DNA of 64,000 nt from Undibacterium sp. Jales W-56. Lineage in GTDB: Bacteria; Pseudomonadota; Gammaproteobacteria; Burkholderiales; Burkholderiaceae_D. This document shows positions 8,160 through 17,428 of the stretch, one piece after another (the stretch's first letter is position 1; the number at the start of each line of letters is the position of its first letter). The translations under genes and the position numbers were made by a program. The notes below the pieces were generated by a model that did no database searches, was not told the DNA's origin, and saw only the letters and a program-made list of their open reading frames with translations. The stretch lies in contig NZ_JAJLQW010000002.1 in assembly GCF_025548535.1 (NCBI RefSeq), positions 1 to 64,000 of the forward strand. The letters are read 5' to 3'.

Positions 8160-8855
8160 ATGCCAAGACAACATGATGAGCGGCACCGTATTGAAGCCAT
8201 CGGTTGGCTTCGCGCAGCAGTGCTTGGTGCAAACGATGGAATCGTGTCTACCGCGAGCCTTATTTTAGGAGTCGCCTCGGCAAGCGCCGGGCACGGAAGC
8301 ATTCTGCTGACCGGCGTGGCCGGTCTAGTCGCCGGCGCGATGTCAATGGCGACGGGCGAATACGTGTCGGTGTATTCGCAAGCCGACACTGAAAAGGCCG
8401 CTCTAGCTGAAGAGCATGCCGAGCTCGAGGCGGACATCGATAGCGAACACCGTGAACTAACGGCGATCTATGTGCGACGCGGACTTGAGCAATCGCTTGC
8501 TGCGCGAGTCGCTGAGCAACTGATGGCGCACGACGCAATTGGTGCCCATGCCAGGGACGAACTGGGCATTTCGGAAATTACCACTGCTAGGCCGCTGCAA
8601 GCAGCGATCTATTCGGCAGCCAGCTTCGCAGTAGGTGCCGCGTTACCACTAGGGGTTGCGGTACTCGCACCTACCGCGCTATTGATTCCGATTGTCGCGT
8701 TGACCGCACTGCTATCGCTGGCAATTCTTGGCGGATTGGCAGCGCGTACTGGAGGTGCCCAGATCATGCCTGGCGTCATTCGCGTCACGTTCTGGAGCGC
8801 TTTGGCGATGGCGGTAACAGCAGGGGTAGGCGCACTATTCGGCGCAGTGGCTTAG
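8160..8855 (+). CDS. VIT1/CCC1-family Fe2+/Mn2+ membrane transporter
   Basis: 231 residues. The N-terminus contains the family hallmark GANDGIVSTASLILGV (about 23-38), then a helix pair (VAGLVAGAMSMATGEYVSVYSQAD), a charged cytosolic segment rich in Glu (about 75-130) that in the family forms the metal-binding domain, and three C-terminal helices. Known members move ferrous iron or manganese out of the cytosol. It is the first cargo gene of the outer transposon after the IS remnant and converges with the b561 gene 5 bp away. A metal-detoxification role fits the neighbouring copper genes; the actual metal is unknown. Confidence 0.85.
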   Translation: MPRQHDERHRIEAIGWLRAAVLGANDGIVSTASLILGVASASAGHGSILLTGVAGLVAGAMSMATGEYVSVYSQADTEKAALAEEHAELEADIDSEHRELTAIYVRRGLEQSLAARVAEQLMAHDAIGAHARDELGISEITTARPLQAAIYSAASFAVGAALPLGVAVLAPTALLIPIVALTALLSLAILGGLAARTGGAQIMPGVIRVTFWSALAMAVTAGVGALFGAVA

Positions 8856-8860
8856 TATCA

Positions 8861-9412
8861 TTAGTAGGGCCACATGCGTTGGAATACGCCATCTTCGTCG
8901 ACCCACAAATGCTTAAGCGCTGCTAGGACATGGAGCGCCACTGCCGCGACCAAAACCCAGGCGATCCAAGAATGAATAGTAAAAAACTGTTCCTTGAGCG
9001 AGTCGCTTTTCGCCACCCACGTGGGAGTCGGCACCCCAAAATACTCCACAGCATCACCACTGAACGAGGCTCCGAGATACCCGGTCGTAGGCATGAGTAT
9101 CAGTAGCAAATACAGCAGTTTGTGTGTGTAGCGGGAAGCCCTCGCTTGCCAAACTGGCAGCGAGGACGGTAATGCAGTCGGTGCATGTTTGAGCCGCCAA
9201 ATTACCCGCATGGCGATCAATGCCGCTGCCGTAATACCAATCGAAATGTGCAGTTTGAAAAGCCAGTCGCTCCCGGGTTCTTCCTCGACGGACATCATGT
9301 ACCAGCCTAAGGCGATCATAATGGTGATTAGAAGCGCAAGAACCCAATGAAAGAAAATTGCCGGGTTGCCATAGCGTTCCAGTCGTTGAATCTCTGTCTT
9401 TCTACCTGTCAT
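8861..9412 (-). CDS. Cytochrome b561-type membrane protein
   Basis: 183 residues with four membrane helices and the His ligands expected of the CybB/b561 family: FFHWVLALLITIM (His at 22), LHISIGITAA, RYTHKLLYLLL and IHSWIAWVLVAAVALHVLAALKH. Members are inner-membrane di-heme b proteins that move electrons between quinol and periplasmic partners. The gene is transcribed away from copA, with 326 bp between the two starts. Within this cargo it might supply electrons to a periplasmic redox enzyme, which is inference. Confidence 0.85.
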   Translation of the reverse strand: MTGRKTEIQRLERYGNPAIFFHWVLALLITIMIALGWYMMSVEEEPGSDWLFKLHISIGITAAALIAMRVIWRLKHAPTALPSSLPVWQARASRYTHKLLYLLLILMPTTGYLGASFSGDAVEYFGVPTPTWVAKSDSLKEQFFTIHSWIAWVLVAAVALHVLAALKHLWVDEDGVFQRMWPY

Positions 9413-9738
9413 GTGAACCTCTTGTAAATGCTAACCATAAAGCGCAAGTATTCCGCTGTCAAGAATACATTACTTTCTGAATGATACGCGCCTGGTTGGC
9501 ACCCGCTTATGGAAGATTTGGGCTAGCCAGCTAAATTGGAGAGCGGCGATCAAGTTCGGAATTGTTCCTTTTCGCGACGGAATATTGCTGTCTGATGTAT
9601 GCTTGGCAAGGATGCCAAGTTTGCGGCTAGTACGTGTTGTAGTGACTGTTTCGGCTTGTAGGTGAGACGGGTACGCGGCAGTGTGTAGTTCGGAACCTAG
9701 CGCTTGCGAAGGCTGTTGAGCGAATTGAAGGAGGTTAT
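9413..9738. promoter_or_regulatory. Divergent intergenic region between b561 and copA with a palindrome
   Basis: The 326-bp gap holds the promoters of two divergent genes and no coding sequence. A 7-bp inverted repeat, CTTGGCA-AGGA-TGCCAAG, lies at 9602-9619 and could be an operator for a metal-responsive regulator. No cueR or copRS gene is present among the neighbours, so a regulator would have to act from elsewhere. The assignment is by pattern only. Confidence 0.35.
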
Positions 9739-11709
9739 GTGGGAAAATTCATTGAGGTCGAAGAGCAGAGGATGTTGCTGAGGTCACGTCGCCGATTTGT
9801 GCAAGGACTTGCTGTAGGAGGTGTGGCGACGGCATTTGCTATCGGTACTGGGCCAGCATCGGCAGCGACGCACCCGATGCAATCTGAAGTACTGCGAGGG
9901 ACTGAATTTGATCTTGTCATTTCGGACACGCCGATGAATTTTACCGGGACGACGCGACGAACCACATCGGTCAATGGCACGATCCCCGGGCCGACCCTGC
10001 GGATGCGAGAAGGCGATGTCGTGACAATTCGCGTCACTAACCGGTTACAGACTTCGACCTCCATTCACTGGCATGGCCTCTTACTACCATTTGAGATGGA
10101 TGGGGTGCCTGGCATTAGCTTTCCCGGAATTGCGCCCGGAGAAACGTTCACTTATCGATTTAAGGTGCAGCAAAATGGTACCTACTGGTATCACAGCCAT
10201 ACGAAATTCCAAGAGCAAACTGGGCTGTACGGCGCGATCGTAATCGATCCAGCCAATGCCGATCCGATCAGTTCGGATCGCGATCATGTATTGCTTTTAA
10301 GCGACTGGACTGACAGCGAACCGGAGTTCTTGTATCGCCGCCTGAAACAGGAATCGGACTTTTTTAATTTTCAGATGCCAACTGCAGGGATGTTCTTCCG
10401 CGACGTGTCGCAGATGGGTCTTGGCAAGGCGCTGGAGAAACGAAAAATGTGGAACCAGATGCGGATGAACCCGACCGACCTCGGCGATGTATCGGGTTCG
10501 ACGTTCACCTATCTCGCTAACGGTGCGCCACCCGCCGCAAACTGGACCGCACTTGTAAAGTCGGGAGAAAAGGTGCGTCTCCGCATAATTAACGGTTCTT
10601 CGACGACGATCTTTGACGTGCGTATTCCCGGCTTGAAAATGACCGTCGTTTCCGCAGATGGACAACAAGTCGAGCCGGTCGAAGTCGACGAGTTCCGCAT
10701 CTCAGTCGCCGAAACGTACGACGTGGTCGTCCATATTCCAGATGAGAATGCTTATACAATTTTCGCGCAGTCGATTGACCGCACAGGTTACACGCGCGCC
10801 ACGCTGGCGCCAAGAAAAGGAATGGCTGCTCCGGTCCCGGAGATGGATCCTAAGACATGGCTCGCCATGGTCGACATGGGAATGGGCGACATGGACATGG
10901 GCGGCACGCCACCGAAAACTCAGCTCCCCGCACCAGACCACAGTGCGATGCAAGGTATGGACATGTCATCGACGAAACCGATGCAAAGTGGTTCGCCTCC
11001 GAACGCAGCGCACGACATGTCTTCAATGACGAACAAAGCGGCGATGCCTGACAGCGGCCACTCTTCAATGCCTGGAATGGATATGTCATCTGGGAAAAAT
11101 GCCGGCGAGATGAATATGTCCAAGGAGAGTGATAAACGAGGCATGGACATGGCGCCTAAGAAGAACGGCCCGGGTATGGACATGGCAGGAGATAAGAGTA
11201 TGGCCGTCATGGACACTGGACCCAGCGTGGACTCCCGTGCAATGTCGCCCTCCAGTGCGCTAAATGATCCTGGTCCGCGTCTGCGCGGTAATGGACGCAG
11301 GGTACTTACGTATTCTGATTTGCACTCGGTAGGCGGGCCGCTCGACAAGCGAGCCCCAAGCCGCGAGATTGTCATGCGCCTGACCGGCAACATGAAACGT
11401 TTCGTCTGGGGGTTTGATGGCAAAAAATTTTCCGAAGTGGGCCCTGTACATTTTCGGTACGGGGAACGCGTGCGGATCACCCTGATCAACGATTCGATGA
11501 TGAACCATCCAATTCATTTGCACGGTATGTTCAGCGACATTGAGGACGAGCAAGGCAAGTTCCTAGTACGCAAACATACAGTTAATGTGCAGCCGAGCAA
11601 GAAAATTAGTTTCCTGGTTACGGCCGACGCACCGGGGCAATGGGCCTTCCATTGCCACCTTCTTTATCACATGGAAGCGGGCATGTTCCGCATGGTGGTG
11701 GTTTCATGA
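9739..11709 (+). CDS. copA: CopA-type periplasmic multicopper oxidase
   Basis: 656 residues. The GTG at 9739 is preceded by GGAGG at a good distance; a later ATG at codon 12 is possible. A Tat signal (RSRRRFVQGLAVGG) sends the folded enzyme to the periplasm. Three cupredoxin domains are visible, with copper ligands in HWHGLLLP, WYHSHTK, HPIHLHGM and the C-terminal HCHLLYHMEAGM that supplies the type 1 Cys. Between about residues 375 and 490 lies a low-complexity insert full of MDM/GMDM repeats that should bind Cu(I). The known family role is copper tolerance by oxidation and sequestration. It overlaps copB by 4 bp. Confidence 0.93.
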   Translation: MGKFIEVEEQRMLLRSRRRFVQGLAVGGVATAFAIGTGPASAATHPMQSEVLRGTEFDLVISDTPMNFTGTTRRTTSVNGTIPGPTLRMREGDVVTIRVTNRLQTSTSIHWHGLLLPFEMDGVPGISFPGIAPGETFTYRFKVQQNGTYWYHSHTKFQEQTGLYGAIVIDPANADPISSDRDHVLLLSDWTDSEPEFLYRRLKQESDFFNFQMPTAGMFFRDVSQMGLGKALEKRKMWNQMRMNPTDLGDVSGSTFTYLANGAPPAANWTALVKSGEKVRLRIINGSSTTIFDVRIPGLKMTVVSADGQQVEPVEVDEFRISVAETYDVVVHIPDENAYTIFAQSIDRTGYTRATLAPRKGMAAPVPEMDPKTWLAMVDMGMGDMDMGGTPPKTQLPAPDHSAMQGMDMSSTKPMQSGSPPNAAHDMSSMTNKAAMPDSGHSSMPGMDMSSGKNAGEMNMSKESDKRGMDMAPKKNGPGMDMAGDKSMAVMDTGPSVDSRAMSPSSALNDPGPRLRGNGRRVLTYSDLHSVGGPLDKRAPSREIVMRLTGNMKRFVWGFDGKKFSEVGPVHFRYGERVRITLINDSMMNHPIHLHGMFSDIEDEQGKFLVRKHTVNVQPSKKISFLVTADAPGQWAFHCHLLYHMEAGMFRMVVVS

Positions 11710-12611
11710 AGACAGTCGACTCATTTCGTTCGTACGCGGCGATGCTTCCGGAGCGCGGTCTGGCCGCACGTGCTCTTCGGCGCCTAACTTTTGCGTGCGC
11801 AGCATCGGCGTCGTTTGCGGTCTTCGCGCAGTCAATGCCGCCCATGCCGCCAATGGATCACGGAAAAATGCGAATGCCTCCGGCTGCGATTGCGGACCCG
11901 GTGAATGCAGCAAAGACCGGGCCATATCCGCGAAATCCGGATGGCACATATGCAATTCCAGGGGACGGTATGGAGATGTCCGACAATGCGGTCTTTTCGA
12001 TGGTTATGTTGGACCGTTTGGAAGGGTTCGACGGGCTCGATAGCAGTGGCTTGAATATGGACGGATCAGTCTGGATCGGGACGGACTTTAACAAACTGTG
12101 GCTCAAGGCGGAGGCTGAACGGTCCGCGGGACAGTCTAGCGGCAGGGCAGAGGTATTGTGGTCGCATGCAGTTGCAGCGTTCTGGGATCTGCAGACGGGC
12201 GTGCGGCATGATTTCGGCGGCGGTCCCAGTCGGCAGTGGGCCGTGCTGGGTGTGCAGGGGATTACACCCTATTGGTTCAACGTTGAAGCAGCTGTTTATG
12301 TCGGTGCTGCCGGACGCACGGCTGCCCGCGCCCGCGGTGAATATACGGTGCGAATCACCCAACGCGCCATCCTCACGCCGGAAGTGGAAGTCAATGCATA
12401 CGGCAAGTCAGACTTAGCGCGCGGTATTGGCACCGGTTTTTCGGATGCACGCTTGGGACTACGTTTACGATATGAAATCCGCCGTGAGTTCGCCCCTTAC
12501 ATCGGTATTACCTGGGCACGCAAACTGGGGCAGACCGCTACCCTTGCGCGACAGCAAAACGCGGCACGCAGCGAGCGTCAGATCGTCGCGGGCGTGCGAC
12601 TCTGGTTCTAA
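11706..12611 (+). CDS. copB: CopB outer-membrane copper resistance protein
   Basis: 301 residues from the ATG at 11706, which overlaps the copA stop (ATGA), implying translational coupling. An N-terminal signal region (about 1-45, ending FAVFAQ) is followed by a short Met/His-rich stretch (MPPMPPMDHGKMRMPP). The remainder alternates polar and hydrophobic residues as in an outer-membrane beta-barrel and ends in Phe (GVRLWF), the usual sorting signal. This matches the CopB family, which is longer when the Met-rich region is expanded. It acts with CopA in copper tolerance. Confidence 0.92.
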   Translation: MKTVDSFRSYAAMLPERGLAARALRRLTFACAASASFAVFAQSMPPMPPMDHGKMRMPPAAIADPVNAAKTGPYPRNPDGTYAIPGDGMEMSDNAVFSMVMLDRLEGFDGLDSSGLNMDGSVWIGTDFNKLWLKAEAERSAGQSSGRAEVLWSHAVAAFWDLQTGVRHDFGGGPSRQWAVLGVQGITPYWFNVEAAVYVGAAGRTAARARGEYTVRITQRAILTPEVEVNAYGKSDLARGIGTGFSDARLGLRLRYEIRREFAPYIGITWARKLGQTATLARQQNAARSERQIVAGVRLWF

Positions 12612-12685
12612 GCAGGTTCGAACAAGCTAGCCGTGCTACATCTCTGCGGTTATTAATCTTCGAGGTCGAAATTTAGAACGATCAT

Positions 12686-12731
12686 AGTCGAAAATCAAAT
12701 GGCCAGAATCGCAGTCGAAAAACAAATGGCC
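12686..12731. repeat. Two direct 19-bp repeats between copB and the EF-hand gene
   Basis: AGTCGAAAATCAAATGGCC (12686-12704) and AGTCGAAAAACAAATGGCC (12713-12731) differ at one base and start 27 bp apart. Short tandem sites of this kind occur at the ends of some IS21-type elements. No IS21 genes are nearby, so this may be a leftover end. Confidence 0.6.
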
Positions 12732-12796
12732 GGATAAGCAATCTCAAGGAACGCTTACCCGGCCACAGTTCTGTCACTCTTGAGCTAATAGAGCCG

Positions 12797-13102
12797 TTAC
12801 TTGGCCATACCTTCCATGGCCTTAGCGCCATCCTTCGATTTTCCCTTGCCCGTCATGTTCATATCGTGAGACGGCATCATCGACATGTCTTTTAAGTCGA
12901 CTGTCCCGTTTTTATTTTTTTTCATCTTGTCGTACATCATTTCGTGGTGCTTCATAAACTCATCTTTCGAAATCGCGCCGTCGCCATTGGCGTCGAGCAT
13001 TTTCATGTCCATTTTCATTCCCATTTTCATGTCGTCCATGGCCACAGCCGAGGCACTCGCGCCAATAAGCGCGACGGCCAAAATTGTCAAAAATTTGTTC
13101 AT
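12797..13102 (-). CDS. Small exported EF-hand protein, Met-rich
   Basis: 101 residues with a signal peptide (1-21, ending ASAVA) and a GAGGAA ribosome site before the ATG. One canonical calcium-type EF-hand loop DANGDGAISKDEF is present and a second, degenerate one (NKNGTVDLKDM). Met and Lys are strongly over-represented (MDDMKMGMKMDMKM), a pattern seen in periplasmic copper-binding proteins. It is the last left-hand cargo gene before the nested transposon and is convergent with copAB. Metal binding is inferred; whether it prefers calcium or copper is open. Confidence 0.75.
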   Translation of the reverse strand: MNKFLTILAVALIGASASAVAMDDMKMGMKMDMKMLDANGDGAISKDEFMKHHEMMYDKMKKNKNGTVDLKDMSMMPSHDMNMTGKGKSKDGAKAMEGMAK

Positions 13103-13371
13103 GTCATTTCCTCTTTAGTATCAAAAATTCGCGAACTCGACTGGTGTTTTCTAAGAGCGTCCGCAACCACACTCTAGAGTGTATGCCAATTATCAATCGG
13201 CAGGCGCTCAGGAACGCTGAGTGTTGACGCTGAGCGACTATCTCGGCCCGTTACGGCGAACAAGGTTGGAAGTTTGGTAAATTCCAACACATATCCTCCG
13301 ATCGATGATTAGTGGCTTGGTGGCTTTTCATTCAGAAGCTGATGCAAGACGGTCACTAGGGGGCAGTATCC

Positions 13372-13419
13372 TCCAATAAACGAGGGTTTGTTGCACTCCC
13401 GCGCGCGGCCGACAAGCGG
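13372..13419. promoter_or_regulatory. Left part of the outer transposon's resolution site (res), cut by the inner transposon
   Basis: TCCAATAAA at 13372-13380 is repeated, in the opposite sense, as TTTATTGGA just in front of the outer resolvase gene (about 23,905-23,913). Both would lie in one stretch of about 140 bp if the inner transposon were removed. Its insertion point is AGCGG at 13,415-13,419. Paired inverted subsites upstream of a serine resolvase gene are the hallmark of res. The subsite boundaries are not certain. Confidence 0.5.
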
Positions 13420-13445
13420 TGTCATTTTCAGAAGACGACTGCACC
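13420..13445. repeat. Left 26-bp terminal inverted repeat of the Tn5053-type element
   Basis: Begins TGTCATTTTCAGAAGACGAC and is identical, in reverse complement, to 23,797-23,822. The preceding 5 bp AGCGG are the target duplication. Confidence 0.96.
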
Positions 13446-13560
13446 ATTCAGCGCGGTTTGAAGCCTCTTGTGCATACGGCTCCTGACAGCCAGATATCAG
13501 GACTCCTCTGCACGAAACTCGTCTATGCTCAATACTCGTGTGCACCAAAGCGAGATGAGC

Positions 13561-15243
13561 ATGGCGACCGATACCGCACCGATTACCGAGCACGGCGTGG
13601 CCACCCTGCCAGAACAGGCATGGGAGCGTGCGCGTCGTCGCGCGGAGATCATTGGGCCGTTGGCGCAGTCGGAGACGGTTGGGCATGAAGCGGCCGACGC
13701 GGCAGCCCAGGCATTGGGGCTGTCCCGGCGGCAGGTCTACGTCCTGATCCGCCGTGCCCGGCTAGGATCGGGGCTGGTCACTGACTTGGCTCTTGGGCAG
13801 TCGAGCGGTGGCAAAGGTAAAGGCCGCTTGCCGGAGTCGGTCGAACGAATCATCCGCGAGTTACTGCAAAAGCGCTTCCTGACCAAGCAGAAGCGTAGCT
13901 TGGCGGCGTTCCACCGCGAAGTTGTGCGGGCGTGCAAGCTGCAAAAGCTGCGGGTGCCGGCGCGCAACACGGTGGCTCTGCGGATCGCCGGCCTCGATCC
14001 GCGCGAGGTCACTCACCGCCGGGAAGGACAAGATGCCGCCCGCGACCTGCAAGGTGTTGGTGGTGTTCCGCCACCCGTCTCCGCGCCGCTGGAGCAGGTG
14101 CAGATCGACCACACAGTCATCGACCTGATCGTGGTGGACGAGCGCGACCGGCAACCGATTGGCCGTCCATACCTGACCCTCGCCATCGACGTATTCACCC
14201 GCTGCGTGGTTGGCATGGTCGTTACGCTGGAAGCCCCGTCCGCCGTCTCGGTCGGCTTGTGCTTGGTGCATGCCGCCTGCGACAAGCGCCCTTGGTTGGA
14301 AGGGTTGAACGTAGAGATGGATTGGCCGATGAGCGGCAAGCCCAGACTGCTCTACTTGGACAACGCGGCTGAGTTCAAGAGCGAGGCGCTGCGCCGTGGC
14401 TGCGAGCAGCATGGCATCCGGTTGGACTATCGCCCGCTCGGGCAGCCGCACTACGGCGGTATCGTGGAACGGATCATCGGCACGGCGATGCAGATGATCC
14501 ACGACGAATTGCCGGGGACGACCTTCTCCAATCCTGACCAGCGCGGGGAATACGCCTCCGAGAAGATGGCCGCCCTGACACTGCGCGAGCTGGAGCGCTG
14601 GCTCACATTGGCGGTCGGCACCTATCACGGCTCCGTGCACAACGGCCTGCTCCAACCGCCGGCCGCGCGCTGGGCCGAAGCTATCACGCGGACCGGCGTG
14701 CCAACCGTCATCACTCGCGCTACGGCTTTTCTGGTCGATTTTCTGCCCATCATCCGCCGCACGCTGACCCGCACCGGCTTCGTCATCGACCACATCCACT
14801 ACTACGCCGATGCGCTCAAGCCGTGGATAGCTCGGCGGGACCGCTTGCCTGCGTTCCTGATCCGGCGCGACCCGCGCGACATCAGCCGCATATGGGTGCT
14901 GGAACCAGAGGGGCAGCACTACCTGGAAATTCCCTACCGTACCTTGTCGCACCCGGCTGTCACCCTCTGGGAACAACGACAGGCGCTGGCGAAATTGCGG
15001 CAGCAAGGGCGCGAACAGGTGGATGAGTCGGCGTTGTTCCGCATGATCGGCCAGATGCGCGAAATCGTTACCACCGCGCAGAAGGCTACGCGCAAGGCGC
15101 GGCGCGACGCGGATCGACGCCAGCATCTCAAGGCAACGGCAACGCCTGTCAAAACCACGCCACCACCGGGCGCTGACATGGATGGGCAGCAGGCAGACAA
15201 CCAGCCGCCGGCCAAACCGTTCGACCAGATTGAGGAGTGGTAG
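13561..15243 (+). CDS. tniA: TniA, DDE transposase of the Tn5053-type element
   Basis: 560 residues from the ATG at 13561 (MATDTAPI), the length usual for Tn5053/Tn402 TniA; an in-frame ATG 6 bp earlier is possible. An N-terminal HTH (LSRRQVYVLIRRAR) is followed by an rve integrase core with Asp in VQIDHTVIDL, Asp in LYLDNAAEFKSE and Glu in GGIVERIIG, then a Mu-type C-terminal beta-barrel domain. It binds the terminal repeats and carries out strand transfer with TniB and TniQ. The gene is intact and nearly continuous with tniB. Confidence 0.96.
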   Translation: MATDTAPITEHGVATLPEQAWERARRRAEIIGPLAQSETVGHEAADAAAQALGLSRRQVYVLIRRARLGSGLVTDLALGQSSGGKGKGRLPESVERIIRELLQKRFLTKQKRSLAAFHREVVRACKLQKLRVPARNTVALRIAGLDPREVTHRREGQDAARDLQGVGGVPPPVSAPLEQVQIDHTVIDLIVVDERDRQPIGRPYLTLAIDVFTRCVVGMVVTLEAPSAVSVGLCLVHAACDKRPWLEGLNVEMDWPMSGKPRLLYLDNAAEFKSEALRRGCEQHGIRLDYRPLGQPHYGGIVERIIGTAMQMIHDELPGTTFSNPDQRGEYASEKMAALTLRELERWLTLAVGTYHGSVHNGLLQPPAARWAEAITRTGVPTVITRATAFLVDFLPIIRRTLTRTGFVIDHIHYYADALKPWIARRDRLPAFLIRRDPRDISRIWVLEPEGQHYLEIPYRTLSHPAVTLWEQRQALAKLRQQGREQVDESALFRMIGQMREIVTTAQKATRKARRDADRRQHLKATATPVKTTPPPGADMDGQQADNQPPAKPFDQIEEW

Positions 15244-15245
15244 CC

Positions 15246-16154
15246 GTGGAAGAATATCCCATCATCGACTTGTCCCACCTGCTGCCGGCGGCCCAGGGCT
15301 TGGCCCGTCTCCCGGCGGACGAACGCATCCATCGCCTTCGCGCCGACCGCTGGATCGGCTATCCGCGAGCAGTCGAGGCGCTGAACCGGCTGGAAATCCT
15401 GTATACGTGGCCAAACAAGCAACGCATGCCCAACCTGCTGCTGGTCGGCCCGACCAACAACGGCAAGTCGATGATCGTCGAGAAGTTCCGGCGCACGCAT
15501 CCGGCCAGAGCCGACGCCGACCAGGAGCACATTCCGGTACTGGTCGTGCAGATGCCATCCGAACCGTCGGTAATCCGCTTCTACGTCGCGCTGCTCGCGG
15601 CGATGGGTGCGCCATTGCGACCGCGCCCACGGCTGCCAGAAATGGAACAACTGGCGCTGGCACTGCTGCGCAAGGTCGGCGTGCGCATGCTGGTGATCGA
15701 CGAGTTGCACAACGTCCTGGCCGGTAACAGCGTCAATCGCCGGGAATTCCTCAATCTCCTGCGCTTCCTCGGCAATGAACTGCGCATCCCACTGGTCGGG
15801 GTCGGCACGCGCGACGCCTACCTGGCCATCCGCTCCGATGACCAGTTGGAAAATCGCTTCGAGCCGATGATGCTGCCGGTATGGGAGGCCAATCACGATT
15901 GCTGCTCACTGCTGGCCAGTTTCGCCGCTTCGCTTCCACTGCGGCGCCCCTCGTCGATTGCCACGCTGGACATGGCCCGCTACCTGCTCACACGCAGCGA
16001 GGGCACCATCGGCGAACTGGCGCACTTGCTGATGGCGGCGGCCATCGTCGCCGTGGAGAGCGGCGAGGAAGCGATCAACCATCGCACGCTGAGCATGGCC
16101 GATTACACCGGTCCCAGCGAGCGGCGGCGGCAATTCGAGCGGGAACTGATGTGA
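15246..16154 (+). CDS. tniB: TniB, AAA+ ATP-binding transposition protein
   Basis: 302 residues if it starts at GTG 15246 (MEEYPIIDL), the family length; an in-frame GTG at 15237 is the alternative. A Walker A motif LLVGPTNNGKSMIV and Walker B RMLVIDELHNVL are seen, then a sensor region (LVGVGTRDAYLAI). As in MuB/TnsC, the ATPase recruits TniA to the target. It starts 2 bp after the tniA stop, and its stop overlaps the tniQ GTG start. Confidence 0.95.
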   Translation: MEEYPIIDLSHLLPAAQGLARLPADERIHRLRADRWIGYPRAVEALNRLEILYTWPNKQRMPNLLLVGPTNNGKSMIVEKFRRTHPARADADQEHIPVLVVQMPSEPSVIRFYVALLAAMGAPLRPRPRLPEMEQLALALLRKVGVRMLVIDELHNVLAGNSVNRREFLNLLRFLGNELRIPLVGVGTRDAYLAIRSDDQLENRFEPMMLPVWEANHDCCSLLASFAASLPLRRPSSIATLDMARYLLTRSEGTIGELAHLLMAAAIVAVESGEEAINHRTLSMADYTGPSERRRQFERELM

Positions 16155-17368
16155 AGCCAGCGCCACGCTGGCCACTGCATCCGGCCCCCAGAGAAGGCGA
16201 AGCCTTGTCTTCGTGGCTCAACCGCGTGGCCCTTTGCTATCACATGGAGGTGTCCGAGCTGCTGGAGCACGATCTTGGTCACGCTCAGGTTGAAGACCTG
16301 GATACCGCGCCACCACTGGCGCTGTTGGCGATGCTCTCCCAGCGGAGCGGCATCGAGCCGGACCGGCTGCGTTGCATGAGTTTCGCCGGCTGGGTGCCTT
16401 GGCTACTGGACAGCCTTGATGATCAGATTCCAGACGCATTGGAAACCTATGCGTTCCAGCTCTCGGTGCTGCTGCCGAAACTCCGCCGTAGGACGCGATC
16501 CATCACGAGCTGGCGTGCCTGGCTGCCCAGCCAGCCGATACATCGCGCCTGTCCTCTCTGTCTGAACGACCCGGCAAACCAAGCCGTACTGCTTGCATGG
16601 AAGCTGCCCCTGATGCTGAGCTGCCCGCTGCATGGCTGCTGGCTGGAATCCTATTGGGGCGTGCCTGGGCGGTTTCTCGGCTGGGAGAACGCCGACACTG
16701 CGTCGCGCACCGCCAGCGACGCGATTGCAGTGATGGACCGGCGTACCTGGCAGGCACTGACGACCGGCCATGTGGAACTGCCGTGCCGACGCATCCACGC
16801 TGGATTGTGGTTTCGACTGCTACGCACGCTGCTCGATGAGCTGAACACCCCGCTTTCGGCGTGCGGAACCTACGCGGGGTATCTCCGCCAAGTCTGGCAA
16901 GGCTGCGGGCATCCGCTGCGTGCTGGGCAAAGTCTGTGGCGACCGTATGAAACCCTGAACCCGGCAATACGGTTGCAGATGCTGGAGGCGGCGGCAACGG
17001 CAATCAGCTTGATCGAGGTGAGGGATATCAGCCCGCCAGGCGAGCATGCAAAGCTGTTCTGGTCCGAGCCCCAAACCGGGTTCACCAGTGGTCTGCCGGC
17101 GAAACCGCCGAAGCCCGAACCCGTCAATCACTGGCAACGGGCGGTCCAAGCTATCAGTGAGGCGATCATTGAAGCCCGGCACGACCCCGAGACGGCACGC
17201 TCGCTGTTCGCGTTGGCTTCCTATGGTCGGCGCGATCCCGCTTCCCTGGAACAGTTGCGCGCCACCTTTGCAAAGGAAGGCATTCCCCCGGAATTTCTGT
17301 CACATTACGAGGCTGATGGACCCTTTGCATGTCTTAGACAGAATGACGGGTTAAGTGACAAATTTTGA
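16151..17368 (+). CDS. tniQ: TniQ, accessory transposition/targeting protein
   Basis: 405 residues from the GTG at 16151, overlapping the tniB stop (ATGTGA). The TniQ domain starts at once (PREGEALSSWLNRVA) and contains the zinc-finger-like pattern ACPLCLND...CPLHGCWL with the Cys and His ligands. In Tn5053 TniQ is required for transposition and helps choose res targets. The length equals that of known TniQ proteins, so it is intact. Confidence 0.95.
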   Translation: MKPAPRWPLHPAPREGEALSSWLNRVALCYHMEVSELLEHDLGHAQVEDLDTAPPLALLAMLSQRSGIEPDRLRCMSFAGWVPWLLDSLDDQIPDALETYAFQLSVLLPKLRRRTRSITSWRAWLPSQPIHRACPLCLNDPANQAVLLAWKLPLMLSCPLHGCWLESYWGVPGRFLGWENADTASRTASDAIAVMDRRTWQALTTGHVELPCRRIHAGLWFRLLRTLLDELNTPLSACGTYAGYLRQVWQGCGHPLRAGQSLWRPYETLNPAIRLQMLEAAATAISLIEVRDISPPGEHAKLFWSEPQTGFTSGLPAKPPKPEPVNHWQRAVQAISEAIIEARHDPETARSLFALASYGRRDPASLEQLRATFAKEGIPPEFLSHYEADGPFACLRQNDGLSDKF

Positions 17369-17428
17369 CGACCAGAACTTTCCGGTGCACACTGTCACAT
17401 AATCGAACGTATATGTGACAGGTGCAAG
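17369..17428. promoter_or_regulatory. res site of the Tn5053-type element
   Basis: The gap between tniQ and tniR contains an inverted repeat TGTCACAT-N12-ATGTGACA at 17,393-17,420 and a further GTGACA half-site near 17,355. TniR dimers bind such subsites to resolve cointegrates. The position directly upstream of tniR is standard for the family. Confidence 0.8.
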
